Positions 1 to 7,508 of a stretch of DNA of 64,000 bases are shown here, in pieces. The translations under genes were made by a program, and so were the position numbers. The notes beneath the pieces are model-generated. The model was not told the origin of the DNA, made no database searches, and worked only from the letters and a program-made list of their open reading frames with translations. Where the stretch lies: positions 124,001-188,000 of the forward strand of contig NZ_JAGHRE010000005.1 of the NCBI RefSeq assembly GCF_017743935.1, given 5' to 3'. The number at the start of each line of letters is the position of its first letter. Positions within the stretch are counted from its first letter, which is position 1. This DNA comes from Tropicibacter sp. R16_0 (GTDB lineage: Bacteria; Pseudomonadota; Alphaproteobacteria; Rhodobacterales; Rhodobacteraceae).

Positions 1-819
1 CTGCTTGCCCAGCGCGCGGCAAATCTTGGACGACTGCGTGACCGAGTCGATCAGGTCCTTGCCCGACATCTCGTAATCCACGCCCAGCGCGGCCCAGCGC
101 ATCGCCCAGTCGGGCTTCCACTGCATCTTGACGTTGCCACCGGTGACCGGGATCTCGACCTTCTCGCCATCAGGCTCCTGATAGACGATGGTGCCCTTCT
201 CGACATTGCGCTCCAGCGTCGGCACCTGCAGCACGTGGCCGGTCTTCGGCGACACGGGCAAGAAGCAGGAGTACGTCTCCTGCCGCTCTTTGCCGAGCGT
301 CGGCAGCATGATCTCCTGGATCTTGTCGAACCGCGCCAGCGCGGTCAGCAGCATCTCATCGAACTTGCCGGACAGGTAGTAATCAGTGGCCGACGCGAAC
401 TCGTACTCAAAGCCAAAGCTGTCCAGAAAGTCGCACAGTCGCGCGTTGTTGTGCTGAGCAAAACCTTCGTGCGTGCCAAAGGGATCGCGGACCTTGGTCA
501 GCGGCAGGTGCAGATCTTCTTTCAACTCTTCCTGCATCGGCACGTTGGTCGGCACCTTGCGGAACCCGTCCATATCGTCCGAGAAACAGATCAGCTTAGT
601 GGGAATGTCCGAGATCTGCTCGAACGCATGACGCACCATCGAGGTGCGGGCAACCTCGCCAAAGGTGCCGATATGCGGCAGACCCGAGGGGCCATAACCG
701 GTCTGAAACAGTACATATCCCTTTTCCGGATCCTTCTTCTGATAGCGTTTGAGCACCCGGCGCGCTTCTTCAAAGGGCCAGGCCTTGGACGCAAGAGCGG
801 TTTCACGCAGATCAGACAT
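1..819 (-). CDS. lysS: Class I lysyl-tRNA synthetase (N-terminal 273 residues, 3' end outside window)
   Basis: The cytoplasmic enzyme charges tRNA-Lys with lysine. The minus-strand translation begins [20 protein letters not shown] and shows the class I nucleotide-binding motif as [13 protein letters not shown] near residues 43-55, followed by the [11 protein letters not shown] block typical of archaeal-type (class I) LysRS, which many alphaproteobacteria use in place of the class II enzyme. The reading frame stays open to the window edge, so the KMSKS loop and anticodon-binding domain lie outside. The start is set by GGAG six bases upstream; an in-frame ATG four codons earlier overlaps that ribosome site and is less likely. 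It is transcribed in the same direction as the lysR gene behind it, about 95 bp away. Confidence 0.93.
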   Translation of the reverse strand, partial: MSDLRETALASKAWPFEEARRVLKRYQKKDPEKGYVLFQTGYGPSGLPHIGTFGEVARTSMVRHAFEQISDIPTKLICFSDDMDGFRKVPTNVPMQEELKEDLHLPLTKVRDPFGTHEGFAQHNNARLCDFLDSFGFEYEFASATDYYLSGKFDEMLLTALARFDKIQEIMLPTLGKERQETYSCFLPVSPKTGHVLQVPTLERNVEKGTIVYQEPDGEKVEIPVTGGNVKMQWKPDWAMRWAALGVDYEMSGKDLIDSVTQSSKICRALGKQ

Positions 820-914
820 ATCAGTCTCCATAGGGAAATTCGGTGCCGGTTGCCCCATGCAACCAACCCGGCCTCTCCTATTGTGCAACTGCGGCATGTG
901 TCAAGAAACTGGCA

Positions 915-1796
915 CTATTTCTGCCCCTTTTCCGCGATCCAGTGCAGAATATCCTGCACCGAGCGCTCGGCCGCCAACCCATCTCGCGCCGACAGGAAAT
1001 ATCCACGTGCCGAAATCGCATGATGCCCGCGCAGCCGGGTGATTGCGCCAGTGTCCAGAAAACTGTCCAGCACCCCATCCCAACACAGGCCAACACCCTG
1101 CCCGGCCAGCACGGCATTCACCAGCATCGCATAGGATGTGAAATCCAGAACCCGCACGCCTTTCGGCATGTCCAAACCCGCAGCACGGAACCAACTGGGC
1201 CAGTCATGCCACTGGCTGCGGGCGGTCTCCATCGTCAGCAAGGTCATCTTTGACAGATCATGATCCGCTCCGCTCATGCCGCGCTTGTCCAGATACAGCG
1301 GGCTGGCCACAGGAAACACAGCCTCGCCCAACAGGCGCGTCTCGTCGCTCTCTTCTGGCAGGCCAAACCGGATCAAAACGTCACCTGGCCGCACGGCCTC
1401 ACCATACTCTTGGCTCATGATACGAATCGTAACGTCGGGAAAGTCGTCTTCCAGTTCTCCCAGCCGCGGAATCAACCAGAACGCCACAAAACCCGACGGG
1501 GCCGTCACCGTGACAACCCGGCCCTTTGCGGCCTGCCGGATCTGAGCCACGGCGCTTTCAATCTGACCAAACCCACCATGCAACGCCCGCAGCAAGTCCC
1601 TGCCTGCTTGGGTCATGCGCACAGGCTTGCGGCCTCGATCAAACAAAGCGACGCCCAAATCCGCCTCTAACGCCGCAATCCGGCGCGAGATCGCCGGTTG
1701 CGAGACATTCAGCTCCTGCGCCGCCGCAGTCAGCGTGCCGTGACGGGCCGCCGCATAAAAAGCCGTCAGCCCTGAAAACCCCGGAAGTCGCTCCAT
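915..1796 (-). CDS. LysR-family transcriptional regulator, probable regulator of dddW
   Basis: A 293-residue LysR-type regulator. Residues about 7-65 form the winged helix-turn-helix (core AAQELNVSQPAISRRIAAL), followed by a periplasmic-binding-protein-like effector domain from about residue 90. It is divergent from the adjacent cupin gene, with 96 bp between start codons, the classical arrangement for a LysR protein controlling its neighbour. In Ruegeria pomeroyi the DMSP lyase gene dddW lies beside a divergent LysR gene and is induced by DMSP, so DMSP or a product is the inferred co-inducer here. The palindrome ATCATA-N9-TATGAT starts two bases from this start codon and overlaps its GAGG ribosome site, which suggests autorepression. 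Confidence 0.88.
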   Translation of the reverse strand: MERLPGFSGLTAFYAAARHGTLTAAAQELNVSQPAISRRIAALEADLGVALFDRGRKPVRMTQAGRDLLRALHGGFGQIESAVAQIRQAAKGRVVTVTAPSGFVAFWLIPRLGELEDDFPDVTIRIMSQEYGEAVRPGDVLIRFGLPEESDETRLLGEAVFPVASPLYLDKRGMSGADHDLSKMTLLTMETARSQWHDWPSWFRAAGLDMPKGVRVLDFTSYAMLVNAVLAGQGVGLCWDGVLDSFLDTGAITRLRGHHAISARGYFLSARDGLAAERSVQDILHWIAEKGQK

Positions 1797-1798
1797 CT

Positions 1799-1819
1799 AT
1801 CATAACCTCAGCGTATGAT
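1799..1819. promoter_or_regulatory. Candidate LysR operator, ATCATA-N9-TATGAT
   Basis: A perfect 6+6 inverted repeat with a nine-base spacer, containing the ATC-N9-GAT form common among LysR-type binding boxes. It lies in the divergent lysR/dddW gap, right against the lysR start, and its spacer holds the GAGG that would serve as the lysR ribosome site. The symmetry is seen directly; its assignment to this regulator is inferred from position. Confidence 0.6.
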
Positions 1820-1892
1820 TTGGTTCAGCTTTATCCTATTGCCGAAACACCGCAACCCCTCCTAACTGCCCACAACAGGAAGGAGACTGCAG

Positions 1893-2351
1893 ATGACCGA
1901 AAAACTCGAAACGCTCGCCGCCGATATCGGTGATGCCGAAATGCTCAACCAGGCCAGCAATCTGCCGCATGCGCCCTTGGCCATCGACGCAGCCCAGGTT
2001 CCGCTGTCCGGCGGCACCGATCCGACCTATGGCGAAGTCCGCTGGCGCACGCTGATCAACGGCACGCCCGACGCCCCCCGCGACATGGTGCTTGGCCTTG
2101 CCGAGTTTGAACCCCATGGCCGCCTGCTACCGCACCGCCACGACCCGCCCGAGTTCTACTTTGGCCTCGAAGGGGATGGCGTCGTCACCATCGACGGCAT
2201 CCCGCATCGCATCGCGCCCGGTATCGCAATCTATGTCCCCGGCGGCGCTGAACATGGAACCCAGGCCGGCGAACACGGGCTCAAATTCTCGTACGGCTTT
2301 GCAACTCCGAACTTCGAAGACATCGAATATCGCTTCACCGCTGCGGGTTAA
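1893..2351 (+). CDS. dddW: Cupin DMSP lyase DddW
   Basis: A 152-residue single-domain cupin predicted to cleave dimethylsulfoniopropionate to dimethyl sulfide and acrylate in the cytoplasm. The cupin motif PHRHDPPEFYF supplies H81, H83, E87 and Y89, and the second motif supplies H121 (GGAEHG). These match in number and position the metal ligands and catalytic tyrosine described for DddW of Ruegeria pomeroyi, which is also 152 residues long and also sits beside a divergent LysR gene. Metal would be Fe(II) or another divalent ion. AAGGAG lies eight bases before the ATG. No other DMSP gene (dmdA, dddP, acuI) occurs in the window. The alternative is an uncharacterised cupin; the ligand spacing and neighbour argue against that. 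Confidence 0.9.
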   Translation: MTEKLETLAADIGDAEMLNQASNLPHAPLAIDAAQVPLSGGTDPTYGEVRWRTLINGTPDAPRDMVLGLAEFEPHGRLLPHRHDPPEFYFGLEGDGVVTIDGIPHRIAPGIAIYVPGGAEHGTQAGEHGLKFSYGFATPNFEDIEYRFTAAG

Positions 2352-2371
2352 GACCGCAGATGAAAAATCGC

Positions 2372-2392
2372 GGGCGGGTGTTGTCCCCGCCC
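2372..2392 (+). terminator. GC-rich hairpin after dddW
   Basis: GGGCGGG and CCCGCCC are separated by seven bases just downstream of the dddW stop. There is no clear T-run, so it may only slow polymerase or stabilise the 3' end. Confidence 0.4.
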
Positions 2393-2440
2393 CGATGGCT
2401 CCGTATCTTGCGCGGGTAGCATTTTGAGCAGGATACCACG

Positions 2441-2863
2441 ATGACCGAGCAAGCGCCCCACCCAATGACCCCGCAGGATTGCCTTGTTGCGATCATGGTG
2501 GCGGTTTCCGCATCGGACGAAACCATTCGCACGGCCGAGCTGGTCAAGATCCAGTCCGCCGTCAACATGCTGCCGGTCTTTGCAGACTATGACATCGACC
2601 GCATCAACCGTGTCTCGTCGGTGGTGTTCGATCTGTTCGAGCAAGAAGACGGTCTCGATGCCCTGTTTGGCCTGACCCGCGAAAACCTGCCCGAGCGGCT
2701 CTATGAAACCGCTTATGCTCTGGCTTGCGACGTTGCAGCGGCAGACGGCAACCTGGCAGAAACCGAACTGCGCCTGCTGGAAGAAATCCGGTACGAGTTG
2801 AACGTCGACCGCCTGCACGCCGCAGCCATCGAACGCGGTGCCCGCGCGCGGCATGTTGTCTAA
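2441..2863 (+). CDS. TerB-like (tellurite-resistance TerB fold) protein
   Basis: A 140-residue, all-helical acidic protein resembling TerB-domain proteins: an N-terminal segment with acidic residues (VSASDETIRTAEL) and a matching C-terminal one (AAADGNLAETEL), the pattern of the internally duplicated TerB fold, which can bind metal. TerB-like proteins take part in tellurite and other envelope stresses in ter operons, but no other ter gene is present, so its role here is unknown. It has no signal peptide or membrane segment. The stop codon lies inside a perfect 16-bp palindrome shared with the convergent gene downstream. Confidence 0.7.
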   Translation: MTEQAPHPMTPQDCLVAIMVAVSASDETIRTAELVKIQSAVNMLPVFADYDIDRINRVSSVVFDLFEQEDGLDALFGLTRENLPERLYETAYALACDVAAADGNLAETELRLLEEIRYELNVDRLHAAAIERGARARHVV

Positions 2864-2882
2864 GCACTTAGACAACATGCCG
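2849..2882. terminator. Perfect 16-bp palindrome between convergent genes
   Basis: Two 16-base arms separated only by CA; the left arm includes the end of the TerB-like gene and its TAA. It lies between two genes that converge, so a bidirectional terminator is the simplest reading. There is no T-run on either side, so it may work with Rho or protect the 3' end instead. Confidence 0.55.
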
Positions 2883-2890
2883 ACGACGGC

Positions 2891-3604
2891 TTAAGCGGCC
2901 CGATCCAACCGGATTTCGCCATTGTGCAAGAAGCAGAACCCATCAAACACCGACAGATCCAGCGGGTTGGGTTGCCGAATGTCAGCGACACCCGGCATTG
3001 CCCGCCCGCTCAGATCAAATGCCCTGTCAATCTGCGAGAGCATGGCGCAGACGTGCCCGCGGCCCCGAACAAACCGGCGCAGGATCATCATCTGATCGAT
3101 CAACGCCGGATTCTGTCGCCTCTGATCCAATAGCTGCAGATAATCCACCACTATGATGGCAGGGTTTTGAACGGTCTCAAGCCGACGGATGATATGTTCG
3201 GCTGAAACCTGATCTGACGTATCCAGCACAAATGGCAATTCTGGCGCGCCCTTGCCTGCACCCATGGCCGACAGTTGCTCGTTCACGTCGCGTTCATTGT
3301 ATTCCAGCGTAAAGACATACCCCCGCCGCCCGATTTCAGCCGCCCTGGACGCCACCTCCAGACCCAGCAACGTCTTGCCCTGTCTGGGCCGCGCACCGAT
3401 CAAGATCATGTCGCCCGGCTTGACCTGACGCAGCACTTCGGTCGCGGGACTGGCCGTCGCACAGGCTGCCGCAAGGTGGCTCCAGCTCTTGAGCCCCTCG
3501 GACACGGCCACCTGATCCAGCGCCTGATGCAGGGCCATGCCCTCATGTCGCGCTATCTCTTTGGCCTTGCGTTTCAATACGTAAATCGGGGCAGAAATCT
3601 GCAT
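2891..3604 (-). CDS. Solitary DnaB-like RecA-fold ATPase
   Basis: A 237-residue protein corresponding to the C-terminal RecA-like motor domain of replicative helicase DnaB without its N-terminal primase-interacting domain. Walker A is GARPRQGKT (residues 70-77) and Walker B is IIVVDYLQLL (about 150-159), whose DYLQL is characteristic of DnaB. A short helical region of about 55 residues precedes the ATPase core. GAGGAGG lies seven bases before the ATG. Databases usually call such proteins DNA helicase, but a full-length DnaB is about twice this size and helicase activity cannot be assumed. No replication or phage genes adjoin it. Role unknown. Confidence 0.72.
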   Translation of the reverse strand: MQISAPIYVLKRKAKEIARHEGMALHQALDQVAVSEGLKSWSHLAAACATASPATEVLRQVKPGDMILIGARPRQGKTLLGLEVASRAAEIGRRGYVFTLEYNERDVNEQLSAMGAGKGAPELPFVLDTSDQVSAEHIIRRLETVQNPAIIVVDYLQLLDQRRQNPALIDQMMILRRFVRGRGHVCAMLSQIDRAFDLSGRAMPGVADIRQPNPLDLSVFDGFCFLHNGEIRLDRAA

Positions 3605-3779
3605 CTCTCATCCTCCTCAGTCGAGCGTTTGATGCAATCCCCCCTTATGCGTCAGCTCGAACGAGTTGATGTCAGACGATCGCTCTGCATGTCATGTGCT
3701 TCCCGAACGGAGGGCGGAGGCCCGAGCAAGACCTACCCCATCCTGCCGCACCCCGGCTGCGGCCTCAACCCAAATCGGA

Positions 3780-5267
3780 TCAGCTGCCGTACAGAGCGCC
3801 CCAGCGCTCAATCAGCTTTTGCTGCAACCGCTTTGATCGCCGGTTCCACGCCCGCGCCCCTTCAGGCACTTCACGATCGGCCCGTTTGATGCGCGATCGC
3901 CTCGCCGTGTCCGCCGTGAAAATGGCAAAGGCCAGCTCGGTTCCATCGGCCGCGGTCATGAACCCACCCAGCCCCGAGACGAAATTCAGTGTTCCGGTCT
4001 TGGCGTCCACCTTGATCGGATGCGACTTCAACACCCGGCCCTTGCTGTCGCGCATGGCAAAGGGTTTCAGCAGAGGACGTAAAATGCCCACCTTGTGGAC
4101 CTGCACCAAGGCCCGCAGCATATCCTGCGGAGTCACGCGCGATGCATCCCCCAAGCCCGAGTGATCCACCAGGCTGGTGCCTGACATCCCGTATTTCGAC
4201 GCCGCCCAACGGCTCATCTCTTGTGCAGAGGCTTTCAGCGAAGACGGCTTGCCGCCACGCGCGGCGCTGGCGGACATGCCTACCATTTCCGCCGTCAAAT
4301 TGGTCGAGTATTTCAACATCCCTCTCAGGATCGTCTGCAACGGCGCACTTTGGTGAACGGCCAAAACGGTTCCCGCAGGCCGCGAGCGCGTGACCTTGGG
4401 GTTTTTAAGCACGATCCCGTTTGCCCGCGCCAGGGTCTGAAACACGTCGCCGGCGTAAAGCGCGGGCTTGCGCACCGGCAACCACCGTGACCCGCCCTTG
4501 CCCAGGGCCTGGCTCGCCACGGTCCATTTGTCGATACGGGGTGTCTCTTCATAGGTGTAGACCGGCACGCGCCGGTTCTTGACCTGCATCTGCGCCATCG
4601 CGACCCGCGGTTTGTACTTGTTGCTGCGGGCATCCATCGCAACAGAGTAACCATTGCCACCACGTTTCCATTCGAAATGGACGCGGTTGAAATTCAACGC
4701 AATTCCGGACACTGACGGGCTATAGCCCAGATGGTCGGGTTGCTCGGGATCGATGCTGCGCACATAGGGCAGCGACCCGTCATAGACCTTGAATTTGCCG
4801 CGCACCTCGCGCACGCCAGCCGCCTTCAGGTTGGCGGCCAACTTGCCCAGAGCATTGGTGTCCAACGTCGGGTCACTCCCGCCCACCAGCACCAAATCAC
4901 CTCTGAGTACCCCATTCTTGATGGGCCCGTCGGCGACAACCTGTGTTCGAAAAACATGCCCCGCGCCCAACACGTCCAAGGCATAAAGCGCCGTCAGCGC
5001 TTTGGCGACACTCGCGGGGGGCAGACCCTTTGTCGACCCTACGGCCTCCAACTGCAGCCCCGTCTTTGCATCCGCCACGGCAAAGGCCACTTCGCCAGAC
5101 AGGCCGGACGCCTTGATGACCGTCTCGGGCCCGCCCTGCGGCGTGGCCCCAAGACCTCGCAACTGCGGACGCAATGACGTCGCGGGTGCATTGGCAAAAC
5201 CCGAGCCAGGGACGACACTCGCCCCCAAAGCCCCCAACAGAAAACGTCTCGTAATCAAACCGCTCAT
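3780..5267 (-). CDS. dacB: D-alanyl-D-alanine carboxypeptidase/endopeptidase, PBP4 family
   Basis: A 495-residue class C penicillin-binding protein that trims or cuts peptidoglycan peptide cross-links in the periplasm. All three active-site motifs are present: SVAK (86-89), STN (321-323) and KTG (423-425). The large insertion between the first two motifs is typical of PBP4/DacB. The N-terminus carries twin arginines followed by a hydrophobic stretch (TRRFLLGALGASVVPGSG), suggesting export, possibly by Tat. The gene is monocistronic, with a divergent transporter 85 bp away. Confidence 0.92.
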   Translation of the reverse strand: MSGLITRRFLLGALGASVVPGSGFANAPATSLRPQLRGLGATPQGGPETVIKASGLSGEVAFAVADAKTGLQLEAVGSTKGLPPASVAKALTALYALDVLGAGHVFRTQVVADGPIKNGVLRGDLVLVGGSDPTLDTNALGKLAANLKAAGVREVRGKFKVYDGSLPYVRSIDPEQPDHLGYSPSVSGIALNFNRVHFEWKRGGNGYSVAMDARSNKYKPRVAMAQMQVKNRRVPVYTYEETPRIDKWTVASQALGKGGSRWLPVRKPALYAGDVFQTLARANGIVLKNPKVTRSRPAGTVLAVHQSAPLQTILRGMLKYSTNLTAEMVGMSASAARGGKPSSLKASAQEMSRWAASKYGMSGTSLVDHSGLGDASRVTPQDMLRALVQVHKVGILRPLLKPFAMRDSKGRVLKSHPIKVDAKTGTLNFVSGLGGFMTAADGTELAFAIFTADTARRSRIKRADREVPEGARAWNRRSKRLQQKLIERWGALYGS

Positions 5268-5352
5268 AGGGCCATAAAATCGCAGACGATCGTGTCAAAC
5301 AAGCGGCAGTTTCAAGGTTTTCTCTGTCTGTGCCCCGTGATACCCGCGACAC

Positions 5353-6180
5353 ATGCTAAGGGCCGTTCTGATCATGTTTGTTGCGATGTCGCTGATCCCC
5401 GCCGGGGACATGGCGGGCAAGCTGTTGACAGGGTCACATGGCGTTTCACCGGCCTTTGTCGCCTGGTCGCGATTTGCGCTTGGCGTCCTGATGATCCTGC
5501 CCTTCACACCCCGCTCTGCCTTTGGGCTGCTCAAAGACCCGCGTATCTGGTTTCGCGCGCTCTTGCTGGCGGGCGGCATCTTTTCGATCCAGACCGCTCT
5601 GAAAACCGAGCCACTGGCCGACGTCTTCGCCGCCTTCTTCATCGGTCCGATCCTCAGCTATGTGCTCTCGGCCCTGCTGCTGCGAGAGCCGACAACGACG
5701 ATCCGATCCCTGCTGATGCTGACCGGCTTTGCCGGGGTACTGTTGGTGGTTCGCCCCGGCTTTGGCGGCACCACCGGGCTGGCCTGGGCGCTGCTTGCAG
5801 GCTGTTTCTATGGCAGCTTCCTGACCGCTTCCCGCTGGCTGTCACACCTGGGCTCACCTCTGGCGCTCAGCTTTACACAGCTCTTTGTCTCGGGCCTGGT
5901 TCTGATGCCACTCGGGCTGATGCACCTGCCAACGCTCACACCTGCCGTGGCCGGGTTCACCACGCTCAGCGCCCTTGGTTCGATGCTGGGCAACTTGCTT
6001 TTGTTGGTGGCCTATTCCCGCGCGCCCTCAACCAAACTGGCACCACTGGTCTATTTTCAACTGATCGCGGCCACAGGCTTGGGCTGGGCCGTGTTCAACG
6101 ATTTTCCCGACGCAATCACCTGGGCCGGTCTGGCACTGGTTTTGCTGTCGGGCCTTGCCTCAGCTGCCCTGCGCCGCTGA
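5353..6180 (+). CDS. EamA/DMT-superfamily permease
   Basis: A 275-residue inner-membrane protein with about ten hydrophobic helices arranged as two EamA repeats, as in drug/metabolite transporters that export amino acids or other small metabolites. The substrate cannot be read from sequence. The gene's last 21 bases overlap the convergent nadD reading frame, so the two stops cross. Confidence 0.85.
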   Translation: MLRAVLIMFVAMSLIPAGDMAGKLLTGSHGVSPAFVAWSRFALGVLMILPFTPRSAFGLLKDPRIWFRALLLAGGIFSIQTALKTEPLADVFAAFFIGPILSYVLSALLLREPTTTIRSLLMLTGFAGVLLVVRPGFGGTTGLAWALLAGCFYGSFLTASRWLSHLGSPLALSFTQLFVSGLVLMPLGLMHLPTLTPAVAGFTTLSALGSMLGNLLLLVAYSRAPSTKLAPLVYFQLIAATGLGWAVFNDFPDAITWAGLALVLLSGLASAALRR

Positions 6181-6774
6181 CCAGCCGCCCCGCGCGCGAA
6201 TATCGGTCGAGCTGATGTCGACCATCGGCACATTCACGAAACACCACGCCGGAGCTTGCGCACGCCCCAACAGCCGCCGCGCCTGACCATCCAACCGCGC
6301 ATGAGAATACGCCCGCACCGCCGGCGCCATCCGGGCCGAGATCCGATCGCCAGGCCGCGCCACCACGCCGACGGGCACAGTCTCCATGATTTCGCGCCAC
6401 TTGCCCCAACGATGCAACTGCGCCAGGTTGTCCGCGCCCATCAGCCAGACAAAGCGCACCCCCGGATACAACAGACGCATCGCAGCCAAGGTGTCTGCGG
6501 TTACTCGCGTACCCAAATGCGCCTCGATATCCGTGATCTCGACCCTCGCGTCGTCCATCAACGCACGCGCGGCCGTCATCCGTTGCCTCAAAGGAGCAGG
6601 CCCCCGCGTCTTCAGCGGGTTGCCCGGGCTGACCAGCCACCAGACGCGATCCAACCCAAACGCCTTGATCGCCTCACGCGTCACATGCACATGCCCCGCG
6701 TGCGGCGGATCAAACGACCCCCCCAGTAGGCCAATAACCTGCCCGGGCCGCGCATATGGCAAAAGATGTCTCAT
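6160..6774 (-). CDS. nadD: Nicotinate-nucleotide adenylyltransferase
   Basis: A 204-residue cytoplasmic enzyme that adenylates nicotinate mononucleotide to deamido-NAD, the step before NAD synthetase (nadE, also in this window). The nucleotidyltransferase signature [11 protein letters not shown] lies at about residues 18-28 and the C-terminal SSTDIRAR motif is present. In most alphaproteobacteria nadD follows proA/obg and rsfS; here it instead follows the MOSC gene by 33 bp on the same strand, so those two probably share a transcript. Confidence 0.94.
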   Translation of the reverse strand: MRHLLPYARPGQVIGLLGGSFDPPHAGHVHVTREAIKAFGLDRVWWLVSPGNPLKTRGPAPLRQRMTAARALMDDARVEITDIEAHLGTRVTADTLAAMRLLYPGVRFVWLMGADNLAQLHRWGKWREIMETVPVGVVARPGDRISARMAPAVRAYSHARLDGQARRLLGRAQAPAWCFVNVPMVDISSTDIRARGGWSAAQGS

Positions 6775-6807
6775 CGCCCCCGTGCTTGGCCCGAGAAAAG
6801 AGGCTTG

Positions 6808-7275
6808 TCAATCAACGGGCTGCACCGCATCGCCCAGCATAACCTGTCCTGGCTGCAGCACCTGCGCACACCACCCGCCATGCCCGCGCACTGCCGAATA
6901 CCCACCGGGACCAAAGGCCTCCTCCATCCGGGGACACGGCGCACAGATCGTGGTAAACTCCAGCACGGCCCCACCAATCTGCACCCGCCTCGCCTTGAGT
7001 GCGCTAAGGTTGATCCCTTCCACCACCAGATTGCGCCGCAAAACCTCAGGCAGCACCGCCTCCCGTCCCAGAAAAGACCCAATCGCTGCCAAATGCTCCC
7101 GCTGCACCAAAGTCACCGCGCGCTTGCCCGCGCGGCTGCGATCCCCTTGCAACCCATCGTCCCCGATCCAAACCTCCGAGAGAGCTTCCATCCCTTCCCG
7201 CCGCCCAGGCCGCACCCCAATCCAAGTGATGCGTCCCGGCTGCGCCCATCCGGCAATCAGATCCTTCAGCGACAT
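6808..7275 (-). CDS. MOSC-domain protein
   Basis: A 155-residue protein covering a MOSC (molybdenum cofactor sulfurase C-terminal) domain. The conserved cysteine region is CAPCPRM (C111, C114), preceded by GLQGDRSRAGKRAVTL, which matches the GDxxH/G segment of the fold. MOSC proteins carry sulfur or bind molybdenum cofactor in redox enzymes; no partner enzyme is adjacent. The start at the second possible methionine is chosen because GGAG precedes it; an upstream in-frame ATG would add 25 residues of unlike composition read through the repeat region. Confidence 0.83.
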   Translation of the reverse strand: MSLKDLIAGWAQPGRITWIGVRPGRREGMEALSEVWIGDDGLQGDRSRAGKRAVTLVQREHLAAIGSFLGREAVLPEVLRRNLVVEGINLSALKARRVQIGGAVLEFTTICAPCPRMEEAFGPGGYSAVRGHGGWCAQVLQPGQVMLGDAVQPVD

Positions 7276-7322
7276 GAGGTCTCTCCTCGGGTTAACTTTT
7301 TGAAAACACACGCCGCACGACG

Positions 7323-7361
7323 GTGCACGGGTAGTGCACGCATAGTGCACGGGTTGTGCAT
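7323..7361. repeat. Four phased 11-bp repeats of a GTGCAC motif
   Basis: GTGCAC, a six-base palindrome, begins at 7323, 7334 and 7345, and a degenerate copy GTGCAT at 7356. The spacing is exactly 11 bases, one helical turn, so all copies face the same side of the DNA. They lie in the 233-bp divergent gap between the MOSC gene and ettA. The rest of the gap shows no recognisable element. Confidence 0.7.
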
Positions 7362-7508
7362 CGCAGGTTTTGGCCCTTTTGGCACGCTAGGACACCTCAC
7401 GTTTTCTTGGGCTATCCCTCCGCACGGCCCTATCTGGACGATTGCCCCGCCCCCAACGTTCAGCTATCACACCGCCCAACCTGAATTCCCCACCCCAAAG
7501 GACGCACC

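Noticed and set aside
235-1023. 262-codon open frame on the plus strand
   Set aside because: It lies antisense to lysS, whose conserved motifs are on the minus strand; its translation has no recognisable features.
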